Below, piece after piece: positions 21,853 to 33,590 of a DNA stretch of 64,000 bases. Source of the stretch: Metarhizium brunneum (lineage: Eukaryota > Ascomycota > Sordariomycetes > Hypocreales > Clavicipitaceae); NCBI RefSeq assembly GCF_013426205.1, contig NC_089427.1:3596001-3660000 (forward strand). Direction: 5' to 3'. Numbering within the stretch: position 1 is the first letter of the stretch; each line of letters begins with the position of its first letter. The notes beneath the pieces are model-generated. The model saw only the letters and a list, made by a program, of their open reading frames with translations. It did not search any database and had not been told where the DNA came from. Position numbers and translations under genes: made by a program.

Positions 21853-24210
21853 ATGGATTTTTTGGCTGCAAGCATCGCATACCGAACCGCCGTCACAAAA
21901 TGCCACCCGGGGGACTGCAAAATACAGGACAAGATCCTGTATTGCTCCGCAATTCTCAAGCAGGCCGCGGCCGGGGATTCCGACATACAAGATGCGCGCA
22001 TGCGCTTTCAGGCATGGCATACCAACTACACCGCTGGCCGAGCGGCCACACCCTCCCTTGACGAGCACCTGCGCGATGCCCCAGACGTTCGAGCCGCCAC
22101 CCTGGAGTCTCTCGAAGATTTAGTCTCGGCATTCAAATGCGGTACATTTAATCTGTTTAGAGGATGGGATTCATGTGCATGTTCAACTTGCAGCCACGGG
22201 CCCTTGCTATTTCCTCTGTATGGTAGGCAGCTTTCCTCGGCATTGCCAGGGCTGGAGACGCTGAGGCTGACAGACACACATAGGAGCAAACAGCTCGGTA
22301 GACCGGGCGTTAATGCAAAAGGCTGTTGAGTCTCTGGAACACATCTCCATCTTCCTTGAGATGCCAGCTTCGGTCGATTGGTACAAGAAGGCCAGATATG
22401 TCAACGTTGACCATTTCATCCCAATCGACAAAAGTCACATTGACGAGCTGTTCCCAAAAGCAGACCCGGTACTCCGAGACAGGCTGCTGCAGGGTGTACT
22501 GAGTCGCAGGAGGGCTCTGCGCTACGCCCGGGAGCATAAGGAGGAATTAGCAAAAGAAGCGCCATGTCCGCAGGATGAAGAGGGAGACGAAAATGAATCA
22601 TCTGATTGCGACGACGATGAGACCGCGTCCGTCATCTCGGTTTCATCATCACTCTGCTCTGATATGTCCATCCGAGTGCCCCCCATGCCGCCCACGCGCC
22701 AGGAGGGGAAGCCTTTCGAATGTCCATACTGCTGCTCAATGACAGAGGCAGAGAATTGAGAAGAATGGAAGTAAGTCGCACAATTCGAACCCTGAGACGA
22801 GGCTTCAGCCAAGAGACAAGAGACAAGATACTAATAGACAAATCCAGGAGACATGTATCTTCCGATGTGCTCCCCTACGTGTGCACATTCATTGATTGTG
22901 AAGAACTGGGCCGACTATTTGAGAGTCGCGGCGAGTGGTATTTCCACGAGCTCAGTCACCATCGGAGAACCTGGTTCTGCATCCGGGACTGCTTAGAGAA
23001 GTTTGACTCCAAGTCAGCTTTTGAAGCCCATTTGAGCGTCGCTCACGGGGAGTTGGGGGGTGTCACCCGGGCCGAGGAGCTCGGGGCGCATAGTACACGA
23101 CTGCCGGAGCCGGAGACATCGATGTGCCCAATGTGCGGTGACGAGATACGAGATCCCGAACTGGTCATGGAACATATTGGTCGTCATCAAGCCCAGCTCG
23201 GCCTGTGGACTCTGCGCAGCATGGGATATTTTGACGATGAGGATGACCAGGAAGGATATGAAGAAGATGAAGAGGATGATGCCGAAATGAGTGACGATGA
23301 TGACAAGGTTCCGGACAATCCGGCGCCGAGCCAAGACGCGGCCGGCTCCGATTCACCACCTCCCGGATCTACCGAGACGTGGCCTTCATTCGACCGCGAA
23401 AGTTACAAAGTAGGGTGGGTTTGCGCTTCGCCAGACGACCTTGCTGCCGCAGTAGCTTGCCTTGACGCAAGACACAAGGCAGTGCAGCCCATCCCCCGAG
23501 ACGGTAGCTATTACGAGTTCGGTGAGATCAACGGACATCGTATTGTGATATGGTGCTATGGTGCAGACGGGAATCGGCAGGCTTCGGTTGCATGGCCTGC
23601 AGCTGAAATGCCATACAAGTTTCCCGGGGTCAAGGTTTATGTATCTGTCGGCATTGGCGCGCGCGTGCCGTCGAGACATGCCAACATTCGGCTTGGGGAT
23701 GTTGCAGTCGGCTCTTCCGGCACGATGCACTTTGGTATGGGCCAGGATGGACTTTTAGAATTGCAGAGCCGCTCGAATCTCCCACCCCGGCTCCTGCGCA
23801 GTACCTTACAAAAGCTATTGGCAGACTCTGAGACTGGACGCTTCCAGCTCCAAGGTGATATCCAATCCATCCTCGACAAGAATCCTCGATTGCGCGACGA
23901 CTACTCGCGGCCAGATTCGAGCTCAGACAATGGTGGCCGACCAGCCGTCGGACGTTCCGGCCTGATCGTTTCTAGCACCACCATGCTCACGAATGACAAC
24001 TGCCCAAAGGCGGTGGCGAATACAGAAGAAATCGTCTGTTTCGAAAGCGAAGGTACCGAAATATCGGCATTGGATTGCCTGCTGATACGAGGCATCTGCG
24101 AATATGGAGACAGCCACAAGGATAAGCAGTCGCAGCGCTATGCTGCCATGTCGGCGGCAGTATATGCAAGAGCTCTACTGGGATGCACGCCTCCCACCAT
24201 GATAAAATAG
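21853..24210 (+). CDS. C2H2 zinc-finger protein with C-terminal PNP_UDP (nucleoside phosphorylase-like) domain; one in-frame TGA
   Basis: Exons 21853-22222, 22284-22770 and 22848-24210 give one frame of 739 codons with a single internal TGA at 22757-22759 (codon 282). The introns (61 and 77 bp) have GTAGGC and GTAAGT donors, the second with an ACTAAT branch site. The N-terminal 250 residues resemble the helical region of fungal 'acuF-like' C2H2 proteins. Zinc-binding pairs follow: FECPYC, YVCTFIDCEELGRLFESRGE with His, WFCIRDC..HLSVAH and CPMCGDEI..HIGRH. After an acidic linker (about 455-475) comes a PNP_UDP fold: YKVGWVCASPDDLAAAVACL, VYVSVGIGARVPSRHANIRL, GDVAVGSS, and DCLLIRGICEYGDSHKDK near the end. 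In fungal STAND proteins PNP_UDP often acts as a signalling or effector module, so an immune-like role is possible. The TGA means it is either a young pseudogene or needs readthrough. Confidence 0.8.
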
Positions 24211-24418
24211 AGTCCAAAACATTCCTCGCCCTAAAGGATGCCTAGACATGTAACTGGACAAACGAGCAATGAAAGATGCTCCAACATGAGGGCGCTGCAT
24301 CAGAGTAGCGTTTCGGACCAAAGGGCCTGTCTACTTTTCTTTTGTCTATTCAGCTCTACAAGGGAGCCCGAAATCGGCTGGAGGAATACAAAGCCAATCG
24401 TTTAAAGGAGATGTACGT

Positions 24419-24648
24419 TGTGTGGTTAGGACCCAACAGCAACAAAACCCAACAATGGGGCATCGCCGATAAAGGACCTTGAGGTTACAGACTGAACACA
24501 TGACCGAGGAACCCTAGGCACAAAAGTTCTTTTCATGTATATATATTTGTCACTCGTGCCTTTTTTTCCAAGGGGAGAAGGAGGGACGTTTGACATTCTA
24601 CGAGATTTTTGTAGAATTCAGTCATTACTGCTCCAAGCCCTTGTCACA
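24419..24648 (+). mobile_element. Solo LTR, subfamily A, flanked by ATGTACGT
   Basis: A 230-bp copy from TGTGTGGTTAGG to CCCTTGTCACA, reading plus, with the shared GGGGCATCGCCGATAAAGG and CTGAACACATGACCG blocks and a TATA-like GTATATATAT at 24537-24546. It is flanked by the perfect 8-bp direct repeat ATGTACGT (24411-24418 and 24649-24656). The clean copies at 8.9 and 34.6 kb show 5-bp duplications, so the longer match here is unexpected. Confidence 0.8.
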
Positions 24649-25187
24649 ATGTACGTCTGTGTGCTCCGTGATGAAGAACCCCTGACCTATAGGCAGACAC
24701 GCAAACTAAAGCCAGCTGCCATCTCGAGCTGGTCGCGATGATATAAACCACAGCGCTCAAGTTACCAGTACCCTCGTGATACACACGTGTAAAGTGATAG
24801 GAACTGGTCTACAGTACAGCGTGATGGGTGAGTGGAATAGTGATTATTAAACTCCAAGACTTAAATGACACATATAGAGTGTTGTTGTTATAAGGTGAAA
24901 TAATAGTAAGTAGTTAATAATATAGCTGAAAAGGTTAAGCATTATGTTGAAACAACTAATCGTGTTAACTAATATAATGCTTATTATGAATATAACGCCA
25001 TTGGCGGTTGCGTTCAGAAGGGGAAGTTGTATATAATATGTTTAGGAACAGGACTAGGACTAGGCACTCGACCTGCTGCTTAACAAGATTGTATTCTCTG
25101 CCTCTCCCCGTTCTCGTCTCGGCAACATGGCAGTCTCGACACATCCTGATTCTTCCGTCTCATGACCTGGAGAAATAAAGAGCCTAT
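24649..25187. other. AT-rich 3' flank of the Ca2+-ATPase gene
   Basis: No gene is seen. The part 24835-25050 is strongly AT-rich, with runs such as TTAATAATATAGC. Confidence 0.5.
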
Positions 25188-28100
25188 TCACCTCGTCGAT
25201 GGTTCATTTCCACCAGAGCAGTCCTGCTGCTGGCTAGTCGAACTAGGTTCCATCGGCAATAGACCACCAACACTTGCAGCTACGATACCAGGCATTCCAA
25301 CAGCCGAAAACATGGGTGAAACCGGCTGCGACTTTGAAGAAACCACCGAGTTACTCCTATCTTCGGGCTTAGTACCAGGATGGAGCTTTCGTCGCTGATG
25401 ATGCGATGACTTGACCGCATGAGGCACCCCCAATGCCTCACTGAAGGCGCGGATGCGACCGCCCCTGACCTTGCGCAGGAAGTCGAGGTCATCCCTGATA
25501 CCTGCAAAGACGGAGTTGTATCCCACCGGGCTGGCAGATGGCGCTTTTTTGTCGTTTCCCTTCCTCTTCAGCGGCACACGCAGCCACCGTGGCCAATTCT
25601 CCCTCATCCTGTCGCCACAGCTCCGTAAAATGGCATCAGGAAGCAGCCGTATCAAAATACCCACAGGGATGGAGCCGAAACCAAGGCCAACCGAGATGGC
25701 CCATTGCTCCCCGGTCAGCCGGACGACGACAAATGCCGCACCGCCCACGTAGATGATGACCAACTGGCCCGCCACCATGACGGACATCATCACCATGAAC
25801 AGCCAATTGCGGTGCAGGCCCTCGAATATGTTGAGCTGGTTATCAATGCGCCGGCTATTGATCAGCTTGAAGATCTGCATAAACACGAAGACGTTGAATA
25901 TCAGCGTCCGTAGCTGAGCCTCGGGATAGCCTAGGAAACCAGGACCCGCAAACCACAGCACGAAACAGACAACCAGCTGGTAGACGGACTGGCCAATAAT
26001 CATCTTCCACATGGTCAGGGTGATGAGAGAGGCGCGCCGCGGCTCAGGCCTGCGGCGGAGAATACTTCCTGCCGGCGGGTCGGTCGCAAGGGCAAGGGCA
26101 GCAAAGGTGTCCATGATGAGGTTCACCCAGAGCAGCTGCACGGCGTTGAGGACCGACGTCTCGTTGCCGTCAGATACGGCCGAGACAAAGGTGACGAGGA
26201 CCGCTGTGATGTTGACGGTGAGTTGGAACTGTAGGAATTTCTTGACCGAGTCGTTGATTGCGCGCCCCCAGCCGAGAGCCTTGACGATGGACGTAAAGTT
26301 GTCATCCATCAGGATGATATCCGAAGCCTCCTTGGCCACTTCGGTCCCCGTCATGCCCATGGCAAACCCAACGTCGGCGGCTTTGAGGGCCGGCGCGTCG
26401 TTGGTCCCGTCTCCTGTTACGGCGACAATCTCGCCTTGGTCTCTGAGCAGCTTGACCAGAGTGCGTTTATCGTCTGGGCTAGACCGGGCGAGGACACGGA
26501 TATCCTTGGCCGCGGTTACTTTCTGGTCGTGAGGTAGTTGGCGGAACTGTTGGCCTTCCATGACCAACCCTTGCTCTGGTGGCCGCGTCGTCAAGATGCC
26601 ACATTCTCTGCCGACTGCTCTGGCTGTTTCGACATTGTCGCCCGTCACCATCTTGACTGAGACTGATGCCGTTCGACAGTCTTGGACTGCAGCAGGAACT
26701 CCTTGTCTCACGGGGTCGCGAATCCCTACCACGCCCATCCAGAGCATGTCCTGAAGCACATCCTCCAGCGTGATATCGCCACTGCCAGTCACTGTGTCAT
26801 TTGTCTGGGGTCTGGGAGGCGGCCACTGCTCGAGGTCACGGTACGCGAGAGCCAGAGTCCGCAGCGACTGCGCTGCAAAGCCGACTATCACGCTTCGAAT
26901 GGCATCCTTTTGATCCTGCAATAGCGGTGCCCGAGATGCAACTTTGGTCCAGTCATCCATCACGCCACTACACTTCGCCAGCACAACTTCAGGCGCGCCT
27001 TTTACAAAAAGTCGATACGTGGTCTTGTCCTTGTGGTTCTCAGTTTCTGGCAGCCGGATCACGGCTCCCATACATTTACGCCGCGAGTTGAAAGGGAAGA
27101 GCTGCTCAAGTTGGCAATTGGCACGCTCGGTAAGAATTGGTCCCAGTCCAAAACAATGACGAGCCCAATCGAGCAGCGCCGTCTCTGTTTTCGTCCCAAC
27201 AAACACCATTTTACCCTTCTCCTCGCGCTCGAAAGCGGTCGTGTTGGCAGCCACAGCCGTCTTCAAGAGCTGTTGAAACTCGGCGTCAAGCCTCGACGAC
27301 AGCTGTTCCAAAGGGATCAAGGTCTGCTGCTGTCTCGCAACTTGTGGCCCCTTATCTTGCTCTTTTGTTTGTATTGGTGCGTCACCGGCTGGTTCGGGCA
27401 CCGGGTCACCATGACCAAAGACCAATCCCTCTCGACCGCCGAGTGCCCCCGAGACCACGGTCATGGCGTTTTCCGTCAACGTGCCCGTCTTGTCTGAGCA
27501 AATGACGGTGGCGTTTCCCATTGTTTCGCACGATTGAAGATGGCGAACGAGGTTGTTATCCCTGGTCATGCGCTTCGTGGCAAACGCCAACGACAGTGTC
27601 ACCGCCAGCGGCAAGCCCTCGGGGACCGCAACGACGATGATGGTAATGGACGTGATGAGGATCTGGAGGAAGTCTTGTCCCTTTTGCTCCGGAGACTCCT
27701 GGTTGCTGGGCAATCTAGCTAGGAACTCAAACAGGAGCACGAGGAAGAGCAGACAGCCTGCTCCGCCGCCGAGCTTCGCAATGTACCCTAAGAAGCGGCA
27801 TGAGCCGGTTTATTCCCAAGATTGCGGCACGTTCTCTAGACGCGGACAGTGGATGCTTACCGGCAAGTACATTGAGCTTGGACTGTAAAGGCGTGAGTCC
27901 GGAGTCTCCTTGCAGCGACATCATGGTCCGGCCGTGACTCGAATTCGGTCCCACGGATGTGATGAGGAACGAGCCAACTCCGTCCAAAACCTTGGAGCCA
28001 GAAATGACAAACGGATCCAATTTTTTGGTATCTGGAGCTTCTTCACGGAGAGCCTGTGAAACATCCTCCGCCGGGACCTTCTTGACCAAGTCTGATTCCC

Positions 28101-29200
28101 CCGTGGCCGGGGACTCGTCACAACTCAGACTGTGGCCGTCGATGAAGACACCGTCCACGGGAACGACATCCCCTGGTTCCAGGAGCATGACGTCGCCGAC
28201 AAGCACGTCATGAACAGAGATGGTCATAGGTCTACCGGAGCGGATGACCTTGACAAGGCGATCCTCCTTCTTCACGTTGAGTTTTCGAAATTGCCGCTCC
28301 TTCTGCCAATCGTTGAGCGCGCCGGCCACAACGACAATGGCAATGGCGACAATGATGGCCACTCCTTCAACCCACTCGACCTTGGCACCTTGATGCTCCG
28401 TTTGACCAAATGTTTGGTATAGCCCAAGAGCAAGAGAGATGACGGCCGCGATGCAGAGAAGTATGAGCACTCTGTCTTGCAGCGCAATCCAGGCTAGCTG
28501 AAGAAACGACTTTGACTTTCGCTCTGGCAGCCGGTTTTCGCCAAAGACTCGCTTCCTGTCGGCAAAGGCGGCGTCTGGTCCATCCTTTGGTAGAACAGGC
28601 GGTGGATTCGGATCATGCTGGCTGTGCGTGGGGGAGCCATGGGATGGGAGAGTCGACGTTGCCTGGTCAAATGTGATCGGGCTGGAAACATGTCGCTCGT
28701 CGACGCTCAGGCCACCTTGGCGATGGCTCTGGAGGCCCTTTTCAAGTCCGGGGAGTCCTCCTAGGGCTACGAAAGCGGCGAGACTTTTTGGATTTATAAG
28801 CTTCGCCAACTGGCCGGGGCAGAAGGCGAATGGGTTGTTTTCGATATTGAATAATGCTTCTTCACCGGGATCAGGCCACAGAACCGAGGCACTGGACTTG
28901 TTTATATCATGCAAGGGGCTCAAATTATCCCCTGTACGTCTGTTACTAGAATCGCCGTCGGAAATCGTGGGCTTGGAAGAGCTCCGAGGGCTGCTTGTCG
29001 GTGTCGGGGTAGGGACGTCTAGAGTATTGGACGTGGCGTTCGACCGGGATTGTAATGCGGATGGATTATCTTCAGAAACACTTAATAATAGTTGCCATTG
29101 AACTGGGAATTTCAGATTCAGTACCTCCATGGTTATGCTGAATGGCCGAGACGTCGACCCTAATGGCAGGGGCAAGCGGCCGCTTCAAAATCTGCGACAT
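25188..29200 (-). CDS. PMC1: P-type Ca2+-transporting ATPase, type IIB (vacuolar PMC1-like)
   Basis: An ATP-driven Ca2+ pump, inferred to load the vacuole with calcium. Exons: 29200-29125 (tentative), 29069-27861 and 27787-25188. The 73-bp intron 27788-27860 (GTAAGC..CTTAG) is secure. With the tentative first exon the protein is 1294 residues. Visible motifs are CDESPATGESD (actuator), PEGLPLAVT in a membrane helix, CSDKTGTLTENAM with the phosphorylated Asp near residue 527, MVTGDNVETA, and GDGTNDAPALKAADVG (hinge). The N-terminal FAFCPGQLAKLINPKSLAAF matches the fungal PMC1/NCA-2 group. The start is uncertain: ATG at 29200 (MSQILKRPLAPAIRVDV) needs a 55-bp intron with a weak donor (GTACTG), and the alternative is an unspliced ATG at 29130. 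A basic, probably autoregulatory tail ends the protein. Confidence 0.93.
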
Positions 29201-30238
29201 GTTTGACGAGGTGAAGCCGATGCTTCTCACGCCATGATGCTATTGTCGTCAGGTTGTAAGGGGGGCATGATGATCAATGTCTGCAAGGTCTGGCGGGACA
29301 TTTTTCATCATACTGGTGGCGAACGCGGCGACAGTGGTCATGCCATCATGCGCTCCTCGCCCCCAGTCGATTTCCGTGCTAAGTGAAGCCTTTGGACCAA
29401 GCGTATATTAAGCCTTGTGCCACCGGCTTGTCAATTCCTGTTTGGGCGTCTTGGCAAACTATGTTGCATCGTTTGCGACGAGCTTAAGAAGCGGGTTGTG
29501 GAGGCGCAGTCAAGACTCAAAAGCCACAGCGTGCATCACCTGGTCCCAGGCAATGTAATGTCACAACGGCCAGAAAGTCTGGAATGCAATAGATTGGCTG
29601 TGAATAACAAATTTGGAGAGAAACGAAGCATCGGCTTGACACCTTGGGCAGACGACGTCAGTCCAGTCTAGTATACGGGCCACCCATCCAAGGTAACACA
29701 GCCAAAGTCGTCGTCGGGCGATCTGATTCGGCCCCCAGTAAAGATATGTGCAATGAGAGTCGGATTATTTGCAGCTTGAAAGTCAGGTTGGGTTTGACTG
29801 GGAGTGACTCGCCGGGGATCGCGCTTTACGTGACCAGCTGGAAACCACGTGCTCAGAGACTTGACATGCTTGAGTAACAGCCACGATTATGCAAAAGGAA
29901 GACGAGAGGCAGTGATGTAGGCTTGGTTAATTTTCGTTCGGGATCGCCTTCGTTGAGTGCCAGAAAGAGCCAAAACCACAGCTTATGCGTATATATAATT
30001 GTGTAGAGGACTTTGCGAGTGTCCAAAGGTGATTTGGGGTTGTACTCAGCTTATATGCGACACTTTTACAAACACGGCATCCAGAATGAAGAGTTTAACA
30101 AATTGTGCATCCTCTCAGCTAGTATGGCTGTAACACGTCGTTCAAGAAACACGCAAAGAATCAATATAGGAACCAACTACCTAAATAACGTAACTAAACG
30201 TATTGTCCTGCCTGTAGGTCACAACTATTCAAGGGCAA
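29201..30238. other. 5' flank of the Ca2+-ATPase gene, no gene seen
   Basis: About 1 kb without a supported gene. Probably the promoter and leader of the calcium pump; nothing more specific could be read. Confidence 0.45.
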
Positions 30239-30643
30239 TCAGACAGCGGAATAATATGAGTGCTTTTCCGATGTGAATGGTGTAGAATCCAGAGTCACCG
30301 CAGACTTTGTAAGCAGCTTGTGTCCCTTTTTCAGCCGCCAATTCAACTTGGTTTGCCATCGAACTACTCCCGACCGAATCCTCCAATCCCCAGGCACCAA
30401 CAGCTCCTCTGGCACCGTGTCGAGCAAATGTTCCGCTTGGTCCACTGTCAAAAGGCGATTTCTCTGCATATGATCAATTGCTCTCGCGAGGTGTTCAGGG
30501 TCCAGCACCCTTCGCTTCTCCCAAGGAATAGGATTTCGCTGCCAGTCAAAGACCTCATTCTGGACTTACTGAGACGCCAGGCAGAAGGGAAGTTCCAGTA
30601 GACCCTTAAGCTCATACGCCGGTCCTGGGGCTTTCGTTGCTGG
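30239..30643 (-). pseudogene. Coding relic with one in-frame TAA, unknown family
   Basis: A minus-strand frame is open from 30643 to a stop at 30239 except for one TAA (CAG-TAA-GTC context, about 30568-30570). It reads GPAYELKGLLELPFCLASQ, stop, VQNEVFDWQRNPIPWEKRR, DPEHLARAIDHMQRNRLLTV, AEHLLDTVPEELLVPGDWRI and on. Composition and continuity look protein-like across the stop. CAA to TAA is a CpA-to-TpA change, the type made by RIP, but one case proves nothing. I do not recognise the protein. A start and other exons were not found. Confidence 0.45.
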
Positions 30644-32440
30644 TTATCTATCTCCGTCTTGCCTCGTTTAGGAACAGAACTAGATGCGATGATGGATTAG
30701 TTGTACCGAAGTAAAACGATGGCTTCGTCAGGCTGTACTCACGCATCGTTTCTTGATGGCGAATGAAAAGTTGACAAGTTGCGGCTACTCTTGATTTTTC
30801 TTCACAGGCGTCGCTTCTTCCATACATGTGACATGAACATCATTTTTATGCTTACGAATAAGGTGTTAAGGATACAGGAGGTCCAGAGAGCAAGCTGCCA
30901 GCGTTCTGGCGTGGGCGCTCGCATCTAAAGGTCCAAGTGGCGGATTGGGGCGGCGCCAGAACCAACACCAGAAATCCCCCAAAATACCCGTGTAATAATT
31001 TCATCTACGCTTCATATGAATGTTGCTCCTCTGATCTTGGGGAACTTGCCGTTGCATCGAGGTTGAAGGTTCGGCGGCGTACCACCAAACACTATTTCTT
31101 CATCGGGCACGACAAGTCGAAGTCTTCGAAGCCATTTGGCAAGGAAGCATAACGAGAGACTTGATTCCAGTCCAACGGCAATTCCAGCGGTTATTATTCA
31201 TGACAGTCGTGCGGCTGAAATGTGTGGGCAGTGGTGCAACAGCAGGCCATGGGGTATTTGAATAGCTGCTCTCGAAGTCGCCTTCTTTCTTAATCCACAT
31301 AGTCAACGCCTTGATCGAGCCTCATTTTCTAGCACTGCTCTGTCAGGCTATTGTTCTGTATGCCATAAGAGTCATGGCCTGACAGGAAGGCGTCCTATGC
31401 TTTGTAAGTCATCCCAATACCTGGACAGCTCCGGTTGACCGGGCCCGGGGCCAGTCCAGATCTGGTATGGCGCCCGGGTCCTTGCCACCGTGGGTCACCG
31501 ACTGCCGGCATCCTTATCCCGGATTCCCGACGCTTTTCGCCTGCGACTTGACGTCATCTTTGACATTGGCACCAAAGATTGAGGGTTATTGAGCGGTGAG
31601 AAAGGGCTGCGATTTGGAGGGAGTCGGAATTTTCTGGGACCCTGGCGTCCAAGAGTGTTGTATATAAAATGAATTTGTGCAAGGTATTAATAGCCGCGAG
31701 TATTTTGTCCCGATGACTCCGAATCCGTACATCGTTCCACAGGACAAAACGGCTTATTTACCACACGTATCTCGAAATAGAGTTTAACAAAATATAAACG
31801 CGGTAATAACAAAGACTCCGGCTGGGGCGGCTGGTGATGTTGCGGTTGTTGGGAGATGTACGATGACTGTCAAAGGCCACCCTAGAGAGAGAGCCAAGAT
31901 GTGCACCCTAATAATATGGATATCGCGGATATACAGCCATGGACCGGTATTACAGGATATTTTGTCTCCACGGCTCAAGGGTCAAACCCAACCACCACTC
32001 TGACAATAACGCAGAGAGCGCTGGCACCAAGGGCGTGCCTTTTTGCTGGCGCTGCCAAAATGGGAGCACATGGTAGACGTTAGTACATCAAACAGTCACA
32101 ATCATTATTCTAATAAGCAAGCGCCGAAAGCAAGCAGAGTGTCGCAAGACCTGAGCACAACGCGAGACACACTTCTTTGAGGACAAACAGTTCGCCGTAA
32201 AACCAACATCTCATAATATATACAAGCCTTGACTTGGGCAGCTGAGCCGAAAGATGTTCAAACCGCGTAGCAGCTAGACAACGACGGCCTTATCGACTAT
32301 AAATGCCCTCCTTGGAAAATTTTGTTCAAGTACATCACGGGATATAGGACGGTAGATACACGTGAGTGATTAAGGTATGTGCGATTGCAGAAAAACAATA
32401 GACTCGACGCCTTCTTGCGTCCAAACGACAGATCCAGTCT
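30644..32440. other. Intergenic stretch of about 1.8 kb
   Basis: No gene is supported. Short frames of 60-70 codons occur but are not persuasive. A TATA-like TATATAAAATG lies near 31661. Confidence 0.45.
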
Positions 32441-33590
32441 TTAGCAAAAAACCTTCATCCCAGCATAAGTACCATGTGCATCTGATTTTGATGATGGCGC
32501 CTTGCCAAAGATGCAGTCCAGCGACTCGCGGCCGTTGCACCTATACGTCGTGGCTTCGGTGGGCTTATCAGCAGACTGCCAGTACTCGGTCCTAGGGTGA
32601 GTAAACCCAAGAAAGAAAGGGGGCAAGTGTGGAACAATGTCTACTACAAGTCAGTACTACCATCCCACCGTATTGGACAGGCAACGAAGCGCCGGTTTGG
32701 ACGTCTTGTGCGCGGCCAGCACTTACCATCATAGTGCGTCACACGATACGCAATGCCGGCATTCGAGTTTGACGCGCCCGCCAGCTTGTCAAGGTAATTG
32801 GCAAATCCTGCGTTCCCGACCCTCGGCGCGCCATAGGTGATGACCTGCGTGACATTCAACGGCTTTGGCTTCAAGCTGCCAAAGGCAAGCTCCGCGAGGG
32901 CGCCTCCGAGGCTGTGGCCCACGATGGTGACCGAGTAGCCTGGATATGAGTGCAGAGCCGACTCCAACCCGCGCTCCACCTGGTCGACGATTGAATCCCA
33001 GGCAGTCAAGAACCCGTGATGCGCTTTGCAGGACTGGCAGGACTTGTAGTCAACCAGACGCCAGTTTTCATCCGTCTCCCAGTCCTGTTGGCTCTGGGTC
33101 CCTGGAATAGCTAGAATCAACTCCTTTCTGGAATCGAGTCGGTAAATCATAGCCTGGGTGTCGGTGGTGGTTTCATTGACGTAAAGCTGCTCGACCACGC
33201 CTTCCGCAGGCTTGTGGACGCATGCCGTTGCAGATCCTGGAAATTGTGCGTAGTAGCTCAGTTTCTCGTATACGTCAGAGGAAGCTAGGCGATATTAGTG
33301 CGATGCAAATTTTCAAAAAAGTACCGAGGGGCGCGACCTTGTGTTCGAGGAGGACCCTGTTCGAGGACGGCCGCTATCGCAGCCGCTTCGCTCGGGATGT
33401 CTGCGGGAAGACCCTTTTCCAGGATCTTGATTATCCCGGCGACATCTTTGAAGAAGTCTCCCGGAGCCCCCCGCTCAAGAACCTTCGCTACATCGTCCGG
33501 TGTCCCGTCGATGTTGCTGATGCTATTCGACACGGGAGTGGCCAGGGCGAGCGCCACAAAGGGCAGCCCGAGTATGACGGAGCGCATCAT
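32441..33590 (-). CDS. Secreted class 3 lipase / feruloyl-esterase-like alpha/beta hydrolase
   Basis: Exons 33590-33338, 33284-32727 and 32640-32441 encode 336 residues. A signal peptide (RSVILGLPFVALALATP) is followed by a propeptide-like region of about 70 residues and the catalytic domain. The nucleophile Ser is in TIVGHSLGGALAELAF. The acid is probably the Asp formed across the second intron in THYDDIVPHLPP, and the His is in SDAHGTYAG near the end, the usual order for Lipase_3/FaeA enzymes. The 86-bp second intron (GTAAGT..GTAG) is clear. The first is not: only donor GTCGCG at 33337 keeps the frame, while the better-looking GTACTT at 33324 gives an early stop. It may act on acylglycerols or feruloyl esters; the sequence does not decide. 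Confidence 0.87.

Noticed and set aside
22757..22759. Selenocysteine decoding of the in-frame TGA
   Set aside because: Ascomycete fungi lack selenocysteine machinery, and the family has an ordinary residue here.
29131..29175. Start of the Ca2+-ATPase at 29175
   Set aside because: The codon there is TTG. ATG at 29200 (spliced) or 29130 (unspliced) is preferred.
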